From the NCBI RefSeq assembly GCF_000193495.2, contig NZ_AP023410.1:2738501-2802500 (forward strand): a stretch of 64,000 nucleotides of DNA. The letters run 5' to 3'. Position numbers and translations under genes: made by a program. Positions within the stretch are counted from its first letter, which is position 1; each line of letters opens with the position of its first letter. The notes below the pieces were generated by a model. The model was not told where the DNA came from. It did not search any database and was given only the letters and a program-made list of their open reading frames with translations. Below, in pieces: positions 44,001 to 53,973 of the stretch. The stretch comes from Acetobacter aceti NBRC 14818. Lineage in GTDB: Bacteria > Pseudomonadota > Alphaproteobacteria > Acetobacterales > Acetobacteraceae.

Positions 44001-45524
44001 TCAAAGAATGGGGCCGATCATCGCCAGCGTGTTGTTCCACAGTACGCGCGTCTTGGGCCAGTTCACTACTTCTTCAAGTGACACCTCGTTCGAGGCGTCG
44101 ATATAGGTCTGCTGGCGCTCGCGAACCGCCTGCGTGAAGGCATCATCGACAAGCTGGATGTTGTTTTCGAAATTCAGATCAAAGCTGCGGCGGTCCAGAT
44201 TGGCCGAGCCAATGAGCGTCATGCGTCCGTCCACAGTCATCGCCTTGGTGTGCAGCAGGCCATGCGGGTATTCATAGATCTTCACACCCGCCTCCAGAAG
44301 ATCGCGGTAGTAGCTGCGGCTCGCCCCGGCGACGATCCATGAATCGTTCTTTTTCGGCATGGTAAGGGTGGTCTTCACACCGCGTCGCGCCGCCGCGCAG
44401 AGAGCCGCCTGAATCGGCTCGTCCGGCACGTAATAAGGCGTTGTGACCGTCAGTTCCTCAGCAGCCGAGTTCATGATCGACACGAAGGTTTCCGGCATCG
44501 CCGCATACCGCACGGCGGCACTTGTGCCGATGACCTGCGCCACGAACCCGTCGCCTTCCTGCACTTTGGCAGAAGCCAGAAGCGGGGTCAGATCCTCATT
44601 GGTGTGGGCCATCCAGTCCGTGGCGAACAAATGCTGGTTCTGCAACACCACCGGACCTTCAAAGCGCGCCAGCAGATCCACCCAAGGCGCAAACCGTGCC
44701 TTCACCCGGAATTCCGGGTCGGCGCAGTTCTGGCTGCCGCAATAGGTCACGCGATTGTCAATCACTACAATTTTACGATGGTTGCGCATGTCGAACCGTC
44801 CCCGGAAGGGACGCAGCAGCACGCTTCCCAGTGGCAGGGCCCGCACAAGGAAGACACCAGCCTGCTCCATGTCCGCCCAGTGACCGCTATGAATCAGCCG
44901 CCGCGAGCCGAGGTCATCCGCCATCACGCGACAGACCACGCCACGTCTGGCCGCCCGCATTACAGCATCGGCCACCTTCATGCCGTTGCCGTCCGCCAGC
45001 CAGATATAGAAGCACACATGCACATGCTCTTTGGCGGCATCGATATCGGCGACCATGGCGTCGATCGCGGTATTGGAATCCTTCATCAGACGCGCCGTAT
45101 TGCCGCCCATCGGAGGGTAGCCGCTGATCGACTGTCCCACCTTGAACAGTGGAGCAAGACGCGGCGGAAGACCGAATTCCTTTTCAGCATCGATCAGGGC
45201 TTCGGCTGTCTTTCCCGGCACGGGCAGGCGTTTCATTGCGTCACGGATACGCAGCACGCGCTGGGGTGTCAGCTTGGTTTCACCAAGGAAAAGATAGGCC
45301 AGTATGCCGCCGATCGGCAGAGCGCCGATGATGGCGACCCAGGCCACACGGGAGGCAGGCTGACGGTGAGGACGCAGGAGCGCCCGCACGATGAACAATG
45401 CCTGGAGCGAGGCGGTCAGACCCGCCGCATACCAGCTCCATTTTACGGTGCGCGCATCCACCACCGGTCGACCGCCCGAGCGACGCAGGGCGAAAGAAAA
45501 TTTCCTGTCTGATAGTTGCGACAT
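44001..45524 (-). CDS. cls: Cardiolipin synthase (phospholipase D family)
   Basis: 507 residues. Two hydrophobic N-terminal spans (WYAAGLTASLQALFIVRALL and VAWVAIIGALPIGGILAYLF) are followed by two HKD motifs: MRNHRKIVVIDNRVTYCGSQ near 255 and LLHTKAMTVDGRMTLIGSAN near 430. It condenses two phosphatidylglycerol molecules, or PG with another donor, into cardiolipin at the inner membrane. The ATG at 45522-45524 is chosen over a GTG at 45554. Divergent from trpB. Confidence 0.92.
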   Translation of the reverse strand: MSQLSDRKFSFALRRSGGRPVVDARTVKWSWYAAGLTASLQALFIVRALLRPHRQPASRVAWVAIIGALPIGGILAYLFLGETKLTPQRVLRIRDAMKRLPVPGKTAEALIDAEKEFGLPPRLAPLFKVGQSISGYPPMGGNTARLMKDSNTAIDAMVADIDAAKEHVHVCFYIWLADGNGMKVADAVMRAARRGVVCRVMADDLGSRRLIHSGHWADMEQAGVFLVRALPLGSVLLRPFRGRFDMRNHRKIVVIDNRVTYCGSQNCADPEFRVKARFAPWVDLLARFEGPVVLQNQHLFATDWMAHTNEDLTPLLASAKVQEGDGFVAQVIGTSAAVRYAAMPETFVSIMNSAAEELTVTTPYYVPDEPIQAALCAAARRGVKTTLTMPKKNDSWIVAGASRSYYRDLLEAGVKIYEYPHGLLHTKAMTVDGRMTLIGSANLDRRSFDLNFENNIQLVDDAFTQAVRERQQTYIDASNEVSLEEVVNWPKTRVLWNNTLAMIGPIL

Positions 45525-45724
45525 AAACTCAGCTGATCCCGGTCGTGATGACACCAGAGCGGAAGGTTACAGCCGCCACCTCATTGGAACAACCGAGGCC
45601 GGAACCATCGGGCGGCTCCGCATGGACGCCCATCCCGGGCCTTGTTATACCGCCAGACCTGATCTTTCCGCACGAAAGCGGAGCCACATACCGTAGAAAC
45701 CGGGCAGCGGAGACACCAACAGTC

Positions 45725-46948
45725 ATGACAGACGGCGTACGAGCAAACAGCCTGCGAAACGGCCCCAGCGCCTCCGGCCATTTCGGCGACGGGCTGGGCG
45801 GGCGTTTTGTCGCGGAAACGCTGATGCCCCTGCTCCTTGAGCTGGACGAAGCCTACAAGCAGGCCAAGGCCGATCCGGCCTTCCACAAGGAGCTGGCGTT
45901 CTATCTCAAGGACTATGTTGGTCGTCCTTCTCCGCTGTGGTTCGCAAAGCGTCTGACGGAAGAACTCGGTGGCGCGAAGATCTACATGAAGCGCGAGGAG
46001 CTGAACCACACCGGCTCCCACAAGCTCAACAACGTGATGGGGCAGATCCTGCTCGCCCGCCGCATGGGCCGCACGCGTATCGTCGCCGAGACCGGCGCGG
46101 GTCAGCACGGCGTCGCCACGGCGACGGTCTGCGCGCTGTTCGGCATGAAGTGCGTCATCTACATGGGTGCGACCGATGTAGAACGGCAGATGCCCAACGT
46201 GTTCCGCATGAAACTGCTCGGCGCGGAAGTCGTGCCGGTCACGGCGGGCGCGGGTACGCTGAAGGACGCCATGAATGAGGCGATGCGTGACTGGGTCGCC
46301 AACATCAGCGACACCTATTTCCTTGTCGGCACGGTCGCCGGTCCGCACCCTTATCCCGCCATGGTCCGTGACTTCCAGAGCGTGATCGGTGATGAAGTGA
46401 AAGTGCAGATGCAGGAGGCTGAGGGTCGCCTGCCAGACGTGATCGTTGCGGCCATCGGTGGTGGCTCGAACGCAATGGGCATCTTCCATCCGTTCCTTGA
46501 TGATCCTTCCGTCAAACTGATCGGTGTGGAAGCTGCCGGTCACGGTCTGGACAGCGGCAAGACTGCCGCGTCCATCGAACGCGGCTCACGCGGGGTGCTG
46601 CATGGCAACCGCACCTATCTGTTGCAGGACGAGAACGGACAGATCACCGAGGCGCATTCGATCAGTGCCGGGCTGGACTATCCCGGCGTCGGCCCGGAAC
46701 ATTCATGGCTGCATGAAATCGGTCGTGCCGAATATGTCGGCATTACCGATAACGAGGCGCTGGAAGCGTTCCAGACCTGCACCCGCACCGAGGGCATCAT
46801 CCCCGCGCTGGAATCCGCCCACGCCATTGCTTACGCGGTGAAAATCGCGCCGACGCTGAGCCCGGAAACCCTGCTCGTCATCAACATCTCGGGCCGTGGA
46901 GACAAGGACATCTTCACCGTTGCCGAACATCTGGGAGTGAAACTGTGA
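45725..46948 (+). CDS. trpB: Tryptophan synthase beta chain
   Basis: 407 residues. The PLP lysine lies in [20 protein letters not shown] near residue 98, [20 protein letters not shown] near 120 and the phosphate-binding [16 protein letters not shown] near 245. It joins indole and serine to give tryptophan. A long upstream frame from 45545 exists but the ATG at 45725 gives the family start ([18 protein letters not shown]). Its TGA overlaps the trpA GTG start. No trpF or trpCD gene is adjacent, so trpBA stands apart from other trp genes here. Confidence 0.96.
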   Translation: MTDGVRANSLRNGPSASGHFGDGLGGRFVAETLMPLLLELDEAYKQAKADPAFHKELAFYLKDYVGRPSPLWFAKRLTEELGGAKIYMKREELNHTGSHKLNNVMGQILLARRMGRTRIVAETGAGQHGVATATVCALFGMKCVIYMGATDVERQMPNVFRMKLLGAEVVPVTAGAGTLKDAMNEAMRDWVANISDTYFLVGTVAGPHPYPAMVRDFQSVIGDEVKVQMQEAEGRLPDVIVAAIGGGSNAMGIFHPFLDDPSVKLIGVEAAGHGLDSGKTAASIERGSRGVLHGNRTYLLQDENGQITEAHSISAGLDYPGVGPEHSWLHEIGRAEYVGITDNEALEAFQTCTRTEGIIPALESAHAIAYAVKIAPTLSPETLLVINISGRGDKDIFTVAEHLGVKL

Positions 46949-47760
46949 GCCGCATTGCCCGCCGTTTTGCGGCACTGAAACAGGAAGGGCGCGGCGCGCT
47001 CATCCCTTACCTCGAAGCCTGCGACCCGGACTTCCAGACCTCGCTCGACCTGCTGAAAGCGATGCCGGAAGCGGGCGCGGACCTGATCGAGATCGGTATG
47101 CCGTTCTCCGATCCTTCCGCCGACGGCCCGGTCATCCAGCTTGCCGCCCGTCGCGGTCTGAAGGCTGGCGCTACGCTGCCGCGCCTGTTCGAGATGGTGA
47201 AGTCCTTCCGCGAGCAGGACAACGACACGCCGATCATCCTGATGGGCTACCTGAACCCGATCGAGGCTTACGGCATTGATCGGTTCTGCGTGGATGCATC
47301 CGCCGCTGGCGTGGATGGTCTCATCATCGTGGATATGCCGCCGGAAGAAGCCGGACCGATGCAGGGACCGGCCAAGGCTGCGGGGCTGGACATCATCCGC
47401 CTGATTGCACCCACGACGGACGATAACCGCCTCAAGCTGGTGCTGAACCATGCTTCGGGTTTCGTCTATTACGTGAGCATCACCGGCATTACTGGCACGC
47501 GCTCGGCCAGCGACGAAGATCTGCGGGCGGCGCTGCCTCGTATCCGTGCTGCGACCAATCTGCCGATTGCCATCGGCTTCGGTATCCGCACGCCGGAGCA
47601 GGCTGCATCTGCCTCGCGCATTGCTGACGGTGCCGTGGTGGCCTCGGCTCTCCTGGCTACGCTTGCGAAAACACTTGATCCGAGCGAGCAGGCGACGCCG
47701 TCCACACTGCCATCCGTGCTAACTCAGTTGCGGGAACTGGCTGCGGCTGTTCGGGCCTGA
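46945..47760 (+). CDS. trpA: Tryptophan synthase alpha chain
   Basis: 271 residues from a GTG at 46945, overlapping the trpB stop (GTGA). Catalytic Glu and Asp lie in [20 protein letters not shown] near residues 48-60; [15 protein letters not shown] near 125, [13 protein letters not shown] near 172 and [13 protein letters not shown] near 210 are family blocks. It releases indole from indole-3-glycerol phosphate and passes it to TrpB through the complex tunnel. Followed by a terminator. Confidence 0.96.
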   Translation: MSRIARRFAALKQEGRGALIPYLEACDPDFQTSLDLLKAMPEAGADLIEIGMPFSDPSADGPVIQLAARRGLKAGATLPRLFEMVKSFREQDNDTPIILMGYLNPIEAYGIDRFCVDASAAGVDGLIIVDMPPEEAGPMQGPAKAAGLDIIRLIAPTTDDNRLKLVLNHASGFVYYVSITGITGTRSASDEDLRAALPRIRAATNLPIAIGFGIRTPEQAASASRIADGAVVASALLATLAKTLDPSEQATPSTLPSVLTQLRELAAAVRA

Positions 47761-47770
47761 AAAGCCATGG

Positions 47771-47810
47771 CGCTGGCCGGTGATTTACAAACCGGTCAGC
47801 GTTTATTTGT
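47771..47810 (+). terminator. Terminator after trpBA
   Basis: CGCTGGCCGGT / ACCGGTCAGCG, an 11-bp stem with a G-T pair and a 9-base loop, followed by TTTATTTGTTG. Confidence 0.85.
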
Positions 47811-47864
47811 TGGGGTATATCCCTCTAGTCTGTTTCAGAGCCCCCATAAACCGCCGTGCCGATT

Positions 47865-48251
47865 TCAGAAGCGCGGAGGCCGCTCTTCAGCATGACACAC
47901 ATGACACGCTCGAACCGGTCCTGAAGCTCGCTTTTCCCGCTTTAGCTTCAGATGACAACCTTCACATTGCTGATGAAACTGTCGCTCAATGATCAGTGCC
48001 AGTTCCGGCGTCTTCTTGTGGCATTCGATGCAATGCTGAAACGGCCATGACGCCAGCTTTGGCTCAGTATAATTATGGTGACAAACCACGCAGTTGAATG
48101 CGCCGTGGTCCTGATGCGTAAAGGTCAGCGGCATCAGGGGGAGCGACTGTGCTGTGTGCGGTGCTCCACTGACACTCCACCAGATGCCACCACCGACAAT
48201 CTCTGCTGCGACACAAAACGCCGCAATGCTCAGTCGCCCATTTCGTCGCAT
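47865..48251 (-). CDS. Membrane-anchored four-heme cytochrome c (c3/c7-like)
   Basis: 128 residues from the ATG at 48249-48251. One N-terminal span (LSIAAFCVAAEIVGGGIWW) would act as uncleaved anchor or signal. The rest has four heme attachment sites: CVVCH (54-58), CIECH (74-78), CEGCH (96-100) and CHVCH (116-120), plus additional histidines (for example in FTHQDHG and at 59, 73 and 93) as possible distal ligands. It should be periplasmic and carry electrons. Its start overlaps the stop of the FRD-like gene (TAATG), so the two are coupled. Confidence 0.88.
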   Translation of the reverse strand: MRRNGRLSIAAFCVAAEIVGGGIWWSVSGAPHTAQSLPLMPLTFTHQDHGAFNCVVCHHNYTEPKLASWPFQHCIECHKKTPELALIIERQFHQQCEGCHLKLKREKRASGPVRACHVCHAEERPPRF

Positions 48252-48964
48252 TATCTGTCGAGCCACACGGCACACAATACCGGGACAAGCAGCCCGATAC
48301 ATCCGAGAGTGACAACTACTGGTAAGGCCAGCACCGCCGTATTTCTCAGACGTTTCTCTCCCCGACGAGCCTGAACCGGCAAGGCTCGCACCAGCAACGG
48401 CACAGCGAGCGCCAGAATACTTATGCCGACCAGACTGAATGTCAGAGCAGGCGCAGCCATCCGAAAATCTGCCTGCCATGCGTGTAGTCCGGTCACACAC
48501 AGCAGGGCTGCCGCCAGACCGTAATGGCAGTAACGGAATATGCGAGCATTACGGAAAACAGCCAGCTTCCAGCGAGGCTGCGACACAACAGCAAGAATGA
48601 CAAGCAGTAGGCTGGCGAACACACCCGTTTGCATGACGGGCAAGACGGGCGGCCAAATATCGTGCCAGAGCAGAGGCTCCGCCCAGAGACCTCCGATTAC
48701 ATGAGCTATGACCAGCAAAAGGATCAGATAAGCCGTATATTCATGCAGCCGGAGGAAGAACCTTCCTTCATACAAAGGCCGGTCAAGTGGTCGACCCGTC
48801 AGAAAAAACATCTGGAAAAGCGCGAACAGGGCAGAATAACCGCCGATCATCGCAACATCCCATAGGCCTGCCGTGCCGGGTTGCCCTGCCGCAAAGACGC
48901 ATATCAGCAGAAATGCCGTACAGAGCAGCGTGAGCAGTGCTGCGAGAGCGATCCATCCCGGCAT
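48251..48964 (-). CDS. Ferric-reductase-like / cytochrome b-type membrane protein
   Basis: 237 residues with six predicted membrane spans. Histidine-bearing helices RLHEYTAYLILLLVIAHVIG and YCHYGLAAALLCVTGLHAW suggest two b-hemes as in the ferric reductase-like transmembrane domain. No FAD/NAD-binding domain follows, so it is a heme-b membrane module only. The adjacent four-heme cytochrome makes transmembrane electron transfer to or from the periplasm likely. Electron donor and acceptor are not shown by the sequence. Confidence 0.75.
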   Translation of the reverse strand: MPGWIALAALLTLLCTAFLLICVFAAGQPGTAGLWDVAMIGGYSALFALFQMFFLTGRPLDRPLYEGRFFLRLHEYTAYLILLLVIAHVIGGLWAEPLLWHDIWPPVLPVMQTGVFASLLLVILAVVSQPRWKLAVFRNARIFRYCHYGLAAALLCVTGLHAWQADFRMAAPALTFSLVGISILALAVPLLVRALPVQARRGEKRLRNTAVLALPVVVTLGCIGLLVPVLCAVWLDR

Positions 48965-49434
48965 GGTTTCCGTTCTTGTTACGGTATCGTTTCATTGAAG
49001 AGCGATATCGCAAAGATCAGAAGAAAGGAACGGGGTTAGACATATCCGGTTTTGGATTTTTGAGAGAACGTTATGTTTTTTACTTACCCGCAATATCGCG
49101 AAGATGAATGAGTAATTCGTCTGAAAAGATGAAATCGGAAAGGTAAGATAAGCAATGAAAAAATTCTATACTTACAAAGAAAGTCTTCTAAGGTGATCTG
49201 TAATTATAGAAGCAATGTGTTATGAGTAGTGCTAACTGTGGGTTTAGAATTCGTTCACTTCAGTCGCATTCAGATAGATAATTGATTAAAATAGAAAGAC
49301 AATTTCTAACAAAATCGTCTTTCGTATGGTGATTGCGGATTTGTCAACCGAGCAAGCCTCTAGGACTTAAGTATAAATAAAATCTTCTTCATAACAATGA
49401 TCTTGTTACGATATTTAATGTACAAGTAATAAAT
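48965..49434. other. AT-rich intergenic region
   Basis: About 470 bp, strikingly AT-rich, marking the edge of a foreign-looking segment up to tRNA-Leu. It contains no supported gene, repeat or tRNA. Confidence 0.5.
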
Positions 49435-50855
49435 TCAATTTTTTATTCCAGTATTGCAGTAGGGATGGCAAAGTTGCCCGTTATCTTCGTCTCCAATTCC
49501 TCCGTCTTGTTTTCGGGTAACGTGGTCATATGAGACTGATAATAAAGGTTCAAGTCGGCCCTTACAAATTGGGCAGATCATAGCAGTTTGAATAGCCTGC
49601 CGCATCATTATTGCTGATTTGCTCGTGTCTGAGAAGATTCTACTATCAACTTTCTCTCTCAGGTTAACAATGCTTCCTTTTAGTTGGGCAGCGGAAGCAA
49701 GGCCTTCAACACTTAACTCTTCTGTTGCATGTGAAACCAAGTAATCAAAAATATCACTTACCCTCTCTATGCGGTATTGGCTGCGTATTTGTTGGAGCAT
49801 TTGCGTGATTATAGCTTTATTTTTTATTAAGAAATCTTCAATTATCGAACGATTTTCTGTGAATTTTCTGAAAAAATTACTATCATTATTTAGTAATTTT
49901 CCTTTTATTAGATATACTATGCCAAGAAATAGATCCGGGAGATATTTTCCTCTGTCTGAGTAAAAGTAAACAGCCGGATGTAGACCTAAGCTACAACTTT
50001 GATTTCCAGAAATGCGATTAAGAGTATGTAAAGCATTCGTGAGAACCTCGATGGTTAAACTTCCATCGATATCATTGTCAAAGCTTTCTAGTTTCGGTCT
50101 CCTGGTTTTAATGGAACCGCTTGTAATTGATAAAAGCTTCATGAGAAGAGATAGTGCATCCAAGGTGGATGCAGATCCTCCTAGTGGAAGCTGTAGTGTT
50201 TTTATGGGTGTAGTTATTTCAGGTTGAAATAACAATAGATTTGCATCATAGGCAAGCTCTTCGATTTTCTTTCTTTTTATTTCGTCAAATTTTGACCAGT
50301 ACTTGTGGCCTGTGGCAGCACGTACAATTGAACGTGCTGCAATCGCTGGTGCACGTTTTCTATTGCGCAGAAGAGCTTCTTCAGTTTTATCCAAAGGAGT
50401 TCCTTGGGTATTGATTTTAAAAAACGATGCTTCTGCGACAGTGGCATCTCCCGCTACCCACTGTAATTCTAATTGTCTTGAGCCTAAGTGCTTAAGTCTT
50501 TTATTTGTCTTTAAATCATATTCTATTTCAGGATTAGTAGCGCGAGCAGCTAATTTATCTCTTAATGATTGATAGCTGCCAATTTGTCGCTCTACAGACG
50601 TACGCATTGCCCGTGCAGCTTTTCTTTGTTCATCGGGAATTTCGCCGCCAAAAAAAGCGATAGATATTGATCCGTCACCATAGTCATTTTCAATCCATAC
50701 TTTCCGGGTATTGGCATTCGTGTTTCGAAGTTGGTTGGAAACGGTATGCGTAAGGAATGGAAGGTGATTTCAGTGAACAAGCCGATACGAATCTTGAGCA
50801 ACGAAAAAGCCAGTCCCAGTGCTGCTTCCCTGACACCTTGCTTGGAAGTGTCCAA
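49435..50855 (-). pseudogene. Decayed DUF262/HNH endonuclease-type gene
   Basis: The main frame (49435-50607, 390 residues from its first ATG) has the DUF262-like block ASFFKINTQGTPLDKTEEAL then LRNRKRAPAIAARSIVRAAT and a C-terminal HNH-type zinc module CPICKGRLEPLLSVSYDHVT ... CHPYCNTG. Homology-like sequence continues upstream without a start codon (SNQLRNTNANTRKVW...) to a TGA at 50771, and then appears in the next frame (GVREAALGLAFSLLKIRIGL), so a frameshift is likely. The N-terminal DUF262 part with the usual DGQQR region is absent. AT-rich, next to tRNA-Leu: probably a remnant of an acquired restriction/defence gene. Confidence 0.6.
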
Positions 50856-50984
50856 ATTGGGAATGAGGTAAAGGGGAGCCTCTAACTAGGAGCATAAAAT
50901 CTTCCCTCAGTGGGGAAGAACGATGGAGCAAAGACAACCTTCGCCCCTCATTCAGTCGAAAAATCGTGCTATTTCAGGTATCTG

Positions 50985-51070
50985 TGGTGCGAACTGCGGG
51001 ACTCGAACCCGCACGCCCTTACGGACTCGAGATTTTAAGTCTCGTGCGTCTACCATTCCGCCAAGTTCGC
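50985..51070 (-). tRNA. tRNA-Leu (anticodon TAA)
   Basis: Minus strand: acceptor GCGAACT pairs with AGTTCGC; D arm with GGCGGAATGGTAGACGC, anticodon loop ACTTAAAAT with TAA, a long variable arm (class II) and T arm CGGGTTCGAGTCCCG. CCA is encoded at 50987-50985. Reads UUA (and UUG). Confidence 0.95.
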
Positions 51071-51131
51071 GTTGGTGGCGGGTTTCTAGCATGTCACAAA
51101 GTGATCGGTAAGAGCCTTTTGTAAGGTCTCG

Positions 51132-51866
51132 TCAGCCCGCCCGCATCAGGGAGAGCCCATGGTTTTTGAGCCAGAGTTCGGCTTCATTGCGGGTCGGGCA
51201 CATCTGGTCGACCAGCGTCCAGAAGGCGGCGCTGTGGTTGTGATGCTTCATATGCGCGAGCTCATGCAGAATGACGTAATCCTGCACAAAATGCGGCGCC
51301 ATGATGAGACGCCAGTTCAGCATGATCCGTCCCGCCGTGCTGCAACTGCCCCAGCGAGAGGTCGCGTCACGCAGGGCGAATGTCTTCGGCGCAAAACCGC
51401 TTCGTCCGGCGAGTTCCTGTAACCGTTGGCCCAATCGTTTTTGCGCCAGAGTCAAAAGGAAATCACGCACCCTGCGTCCAAGAAAGGCGGCATCCCCACT
51501 GACGTGCAGCTTATGATCCGTATCGATCCATGCCCCACCACGACCTTCCGGGGTGTGATGGATGGTGTGGGCAACACCATTGATGGGAATGATGCTCCCC
51601 GCTGCAAAGCTGATCGCCGCCGGTTGCCGCTGCAATTGCCGGACGATCCAGTCGCGGTGTGCGTTGAGAAGCGAGAGACCTGTCTGTGGAGAGACACGCG
51701 GTGGCAGCGTCACGACGACACTATCACCGGCGCGGGACAGGCGCAGAGACAGACGACGTGCGCGCTTCGAACGACGCCAGGTAATCGGAAAAGGGCCTGC
51801 GGGAAGGAGGATGCTATCCGGAAGAGCATCCTCGGGAGAAGTGGGTCGGGGGACCCGAGGTTTCAT
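51132..51866 (-). CDS. YgjP/DUF45-type metallopeptidase (M48-like)
   Basis: 244 residues. The zinc-site motif VILHELAHMKHHNHSAAFW (HExxH plus a downstream His) lies near residue 203, preceded by ATSRWGSCSTAGRIMLNWRL, the conserved YgjP/SprT-like block. An N-terminal basic region RRSKRARRLSLRLSRAG is also typical. Function is unknown beyond probable metal-dependent proteolysis. The ATG overlaps the stop of the YcgN-like gene by four bases. Confidence 0.9.
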   Translation of the reverse strand: MKPRVPRPTSPEDALPDSILLPAGPFPITWRRSKRARRLSLRLSRAGDSVVVTLPPRVSPQTGLSLLNAHRDWIVRQLQRQPAAISFAAGSIIPINGVAHTIHHTPEGRGGAWIDTDHKLHVSGDAAFLGRRVRDFLLTLAQKRLGQRLQELAGRSGFAPKTFALRDATSRWGSCSTAGRIMLNWRLIMAPHFVQDYVILHELAHMKHHNHSAAFWTLVDQMCPTRNEAELWLKNHGLSLMRAG

Positions 51867-52330
51867 TCGGCAGGCTCATCCGTTGGGTCAAGTGCTGGCC
51901 ATGCGACGACATAGTCCTCGAGATTGCCGGCCTTGCGTTCACTGACACAGCGATCCCCGGCAGACACACCTGCCTCGCGGACACTATCCGGATTGCCGGT
52001 AATCAGCGGGTGCCATTCGGGAAGGGGCAGACCGTCCGACAGCCGCTTATAGGCGCAGGTTGGTGGAAGCCAGTCGATGGTTTCCAGCATGGGAGCCGTC
52101 AGGGTGATGCAGTCCTGCACCTTGCGGTGACGACCGGCATAGTCGGTGCAGCGGCATGTGTGGGTGTCGAGCAGGCGGCAGGCGACGTTCGTATAATGGA
52201 GGCTGCCGTCATCTTCATCACGCAGCTTATGCAGGCAGCAGCGTCCGCAGCCGTCGCAGAGGGATTCCCACTCCTCGGTGGTCATCTGCTCGAGGGATTT
52301 GGTTTCCCAGAAAGGGGAGTCGATGGTCAT
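51863..52330 (-). CDS. YcgN/UPF0260 family cysteine-cluster protein
   Basis: 155 residues from the ATG at 52328-52330. The cysteine pattern CDGCGRCCLHKL near residue 25, then TNVACRLLDTHTCRCTDY and the downstream HPLITGNPDSVREAG, is that of the UPF0260/YkgJ-type cysteine-cluster proteins, presumed zinc or Fe-S binding. Function is unknown. Coupled to the metallopeptidase gene. Confidence 0.92.
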   Translation of the reverse strand: MTIDSPFWETKSLEQMTTEEWESLCDGCGRCCLHKLRDEDDGSLHYTNVACRLLDTHTCRCTDYAGRHRKVQDCITLTAPMLETIDWLPPTCAYKRLSDGLPLPEWHPLITGNPDSVREAGVSAGDRCVSERKAGNLEDYVVAWPALDPTDEPAE

Positions 52331-52382
52331 GACGAAAGATACCCGCAACGCGCCGTTGGGGGAAGGTGCGGAATGCCGTCTC

Positions 52383-52853
52383 TCAGGGCCCGGCCAGCGG
52401 ACGCCAGAGCAGGGCGAACGTCATGATGATCGCCAGCAGCGCCGTGGCGACGCTTCCCAGAATCATCCGACGACGCAGAAGCGGCAGCCACAGCAACGAG
52501 ACCCGGTCGGACCAGCTTGCGCCAAGAGCGCGTGCGGTCCGTGTGGCGTTCGGTTGTGCATTGACCAGAACGCCCATCAGTGGAAGCGTCAGGGACGGGC
52601 TGATGAGAAACCCCTGAATCACGGAAATGAGGGTGGGAATGGGCTCACGCGGGAAGAATTCTGACGACAGAACCAGAGACGGAAGCAGGAAGGCAACGAC
52701 GATATCCGGGATCCAGAAGGCGATTGTCAGAAAGTACCAGATCCGGGCGCGGGATGTCGCCAGACACAGGGCCGACATCAGCACTGCGGAAGCAAAAGCG
52801 ATGATCGCGTGTGTCGCGATAACGCCGGGAGGGAAATCGGGAAGAGGAATCAT
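52383..52853 (-). CDS. Short ABC-transporter permease-like membrane protein
   Basis: 156 residues with four or five hydrophobic spans. TARALGASWSDRVSLLWLPL near residue 108 resembles the EAA loop of binding-protein-dependent permeases (EAA---G---------I-LP), but the total length is little more than half of a normal PotB/PotC-type permease (about 270). It follows the substrate-binding gene by 12 bp. Either a reduced permease or a remnant; the degenerate ATPase upstream favours a system that no longer imports in the usual way. Confidence 0.7.
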   Translation of the reverse strand: MIPLPDFPPGVIATHAIIAFASAVLMSALCLATSRARIWYFLTIAFWIPDIVVAFLLPSLVLSSEFFPREPIPTLISVIQGFLISPSLTLPLMGVLVNAQPNATRTARALGASWSDRVSLLWLPLLRRRMILGSVATALLAIIMTFALLWRPLAGP

Positions 52854-52865
52854 CGCGTCATTATC

Positions 52866-53891
52866 TCAGTGCTGACTGAGCCATTGGTCAAAGCGGGTTT
52901 TGATTGCTGGCAGATTCCTGCGCCAGAAATCAACATTCAGAGGAAAAGCGGGCGGTAACACCCCGACACGTGGCTGCGCCCATTCCGGCGCGGGCGTGAT
53001 CAACTGTGCATTCAGAGCGCTTTGTTGTTGGGACGCCGCTGCCCACGTCGCCAGCGCCAGTGCCGATGTCAGATCCCGGGTGCCGTTGGCGGGAATGACC
53101 CAGTCATAATTGACACGCAGAAGGGGAAACCAGAGGTTCCTGAAACGCGGCGTTGGGAGACCAGCGTTGGCGGCGGCGATCTCACTGGTCGGCGTGACGC
53201 TCATCAGTGCAGCACCCTTGGTCAGGATGTGCATGGCTTCGGCTGGAGACGTCCACCAGACGATGTAAGGCCGGAGCTGGGCCAGCCGTCTGAAGGCGCG
53301 GTCGAGACCGGTGGGAGAGCCCAACACATTATAGATGGCGTCCGGAGGAACGCCGTCAGCCAGAAGGGCAATCTCCAGAGTGATGCGAGGATCGGCGCGG
53401 AGACCACGTTTACCCGGATGCCGGGCGACATCCCAGAAATCTCTCCAGGTCGGCGTGTTTCCAAAGCGTGAACTGTCCCAGGAGAGGGCATAGTCCAGCG
53501 AAAGCGCAGGCACGCCACAGCGGGCCGGATCGGCATTGCTGCTTTCGGAAGCCGTCGCCGGAAACGGCAGAAACAAACCTTCAGTGCATCCTGTCTCGGC
53601 GTCATCATCTTCTATGAGCACCAGAGACCAGTTCTGTTTGCCTGAACGGAGCAGGCTGTAGTTTGCATCCGTCAGATCGGACCAGCGTGTTGTTCTGACT
53701 TTCTGATGGGTCAGTTGGGAAAAGGGCTTCCAGACGACGTCGTTCAGCGTGCTGTTCAGCGATCCGGCCTGCGTAGCAACCACAAGCGGCCCCGCACCAC
53801 TGTGTCGGACCTGTGCGGCATCCGATTTCTGAACAGGGCAGGCGGTGGAGAGCAGGGCAGCCGTCAGTCCGGCCAGAAGGCGGCCAGGCAT
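52866..53891 (-). CDS. Periplasmic substrate-binding protein, spermidine/putrescine type
   Basis: 341 residues from the ATG at 53889-53891 (an earlier TTG at 53939 is less likely). N-terminal signal with possible lipobox (LAGLTAALLSTACPVQ), then a PotD-like type 2 binding-protein fold: VVATQAGSLNSTLNDVVWKP, SLDYALSWDSSRFG near 130, TWRDFWDVARHPGKRGLRAD near 150 and the C-terminal NVDFWRRNLPAIKTRFDQWL. The ligand is not certain. It is in a three-gene unit with a permease-like gene and an ATPase-like gene. Confidence 0.82.
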   Translation of the reverse strand: MPGRLLAGLTAALLSTACPVQKSDAAQVRHSGAGPLVVATQAGSLNSTLNDVVWKPFSQLTHQKVRTTRWSDLTDANYSLLRSGKQNWSLVLIEDDDAETGCTEGLFLPFPATASESSNADPARCGVPALSLDYALSWDSSRFGNTPTWRDFWDVARHPGKRGLRADPRITLEIALLADGVPPDAIYNVLGSPTGLDRAFRRLAQLRPYIVWWTSPAEAMHILTKGAALMSVTPTSEIAAANAGLPTPRFRNLWFPLLRVNYDWVIPANGTRDLTSALALATWAAASQQQSALNAQLITPAPEWAQPRVGVLPPAFPLNVDFWRRNLPAIKTRFDQWLSQH

Positions 53892-53973
53892 TTTATGGAG
53901 CCGGAACGACTCACCCTTGCTCGGTGAAGAAGAAAACAAGATACGCCCTTGGGTTGCCTAGACTGTCCGCAGA

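Noticed and set aside
38616-51070. Genomic island between tRNA-Arg and tRNA-Leu
   Set aside because: The genes between (cls, trpBA, tetR and others) look like core genes, and no integrase or direct repeat of a tRNA end was found.
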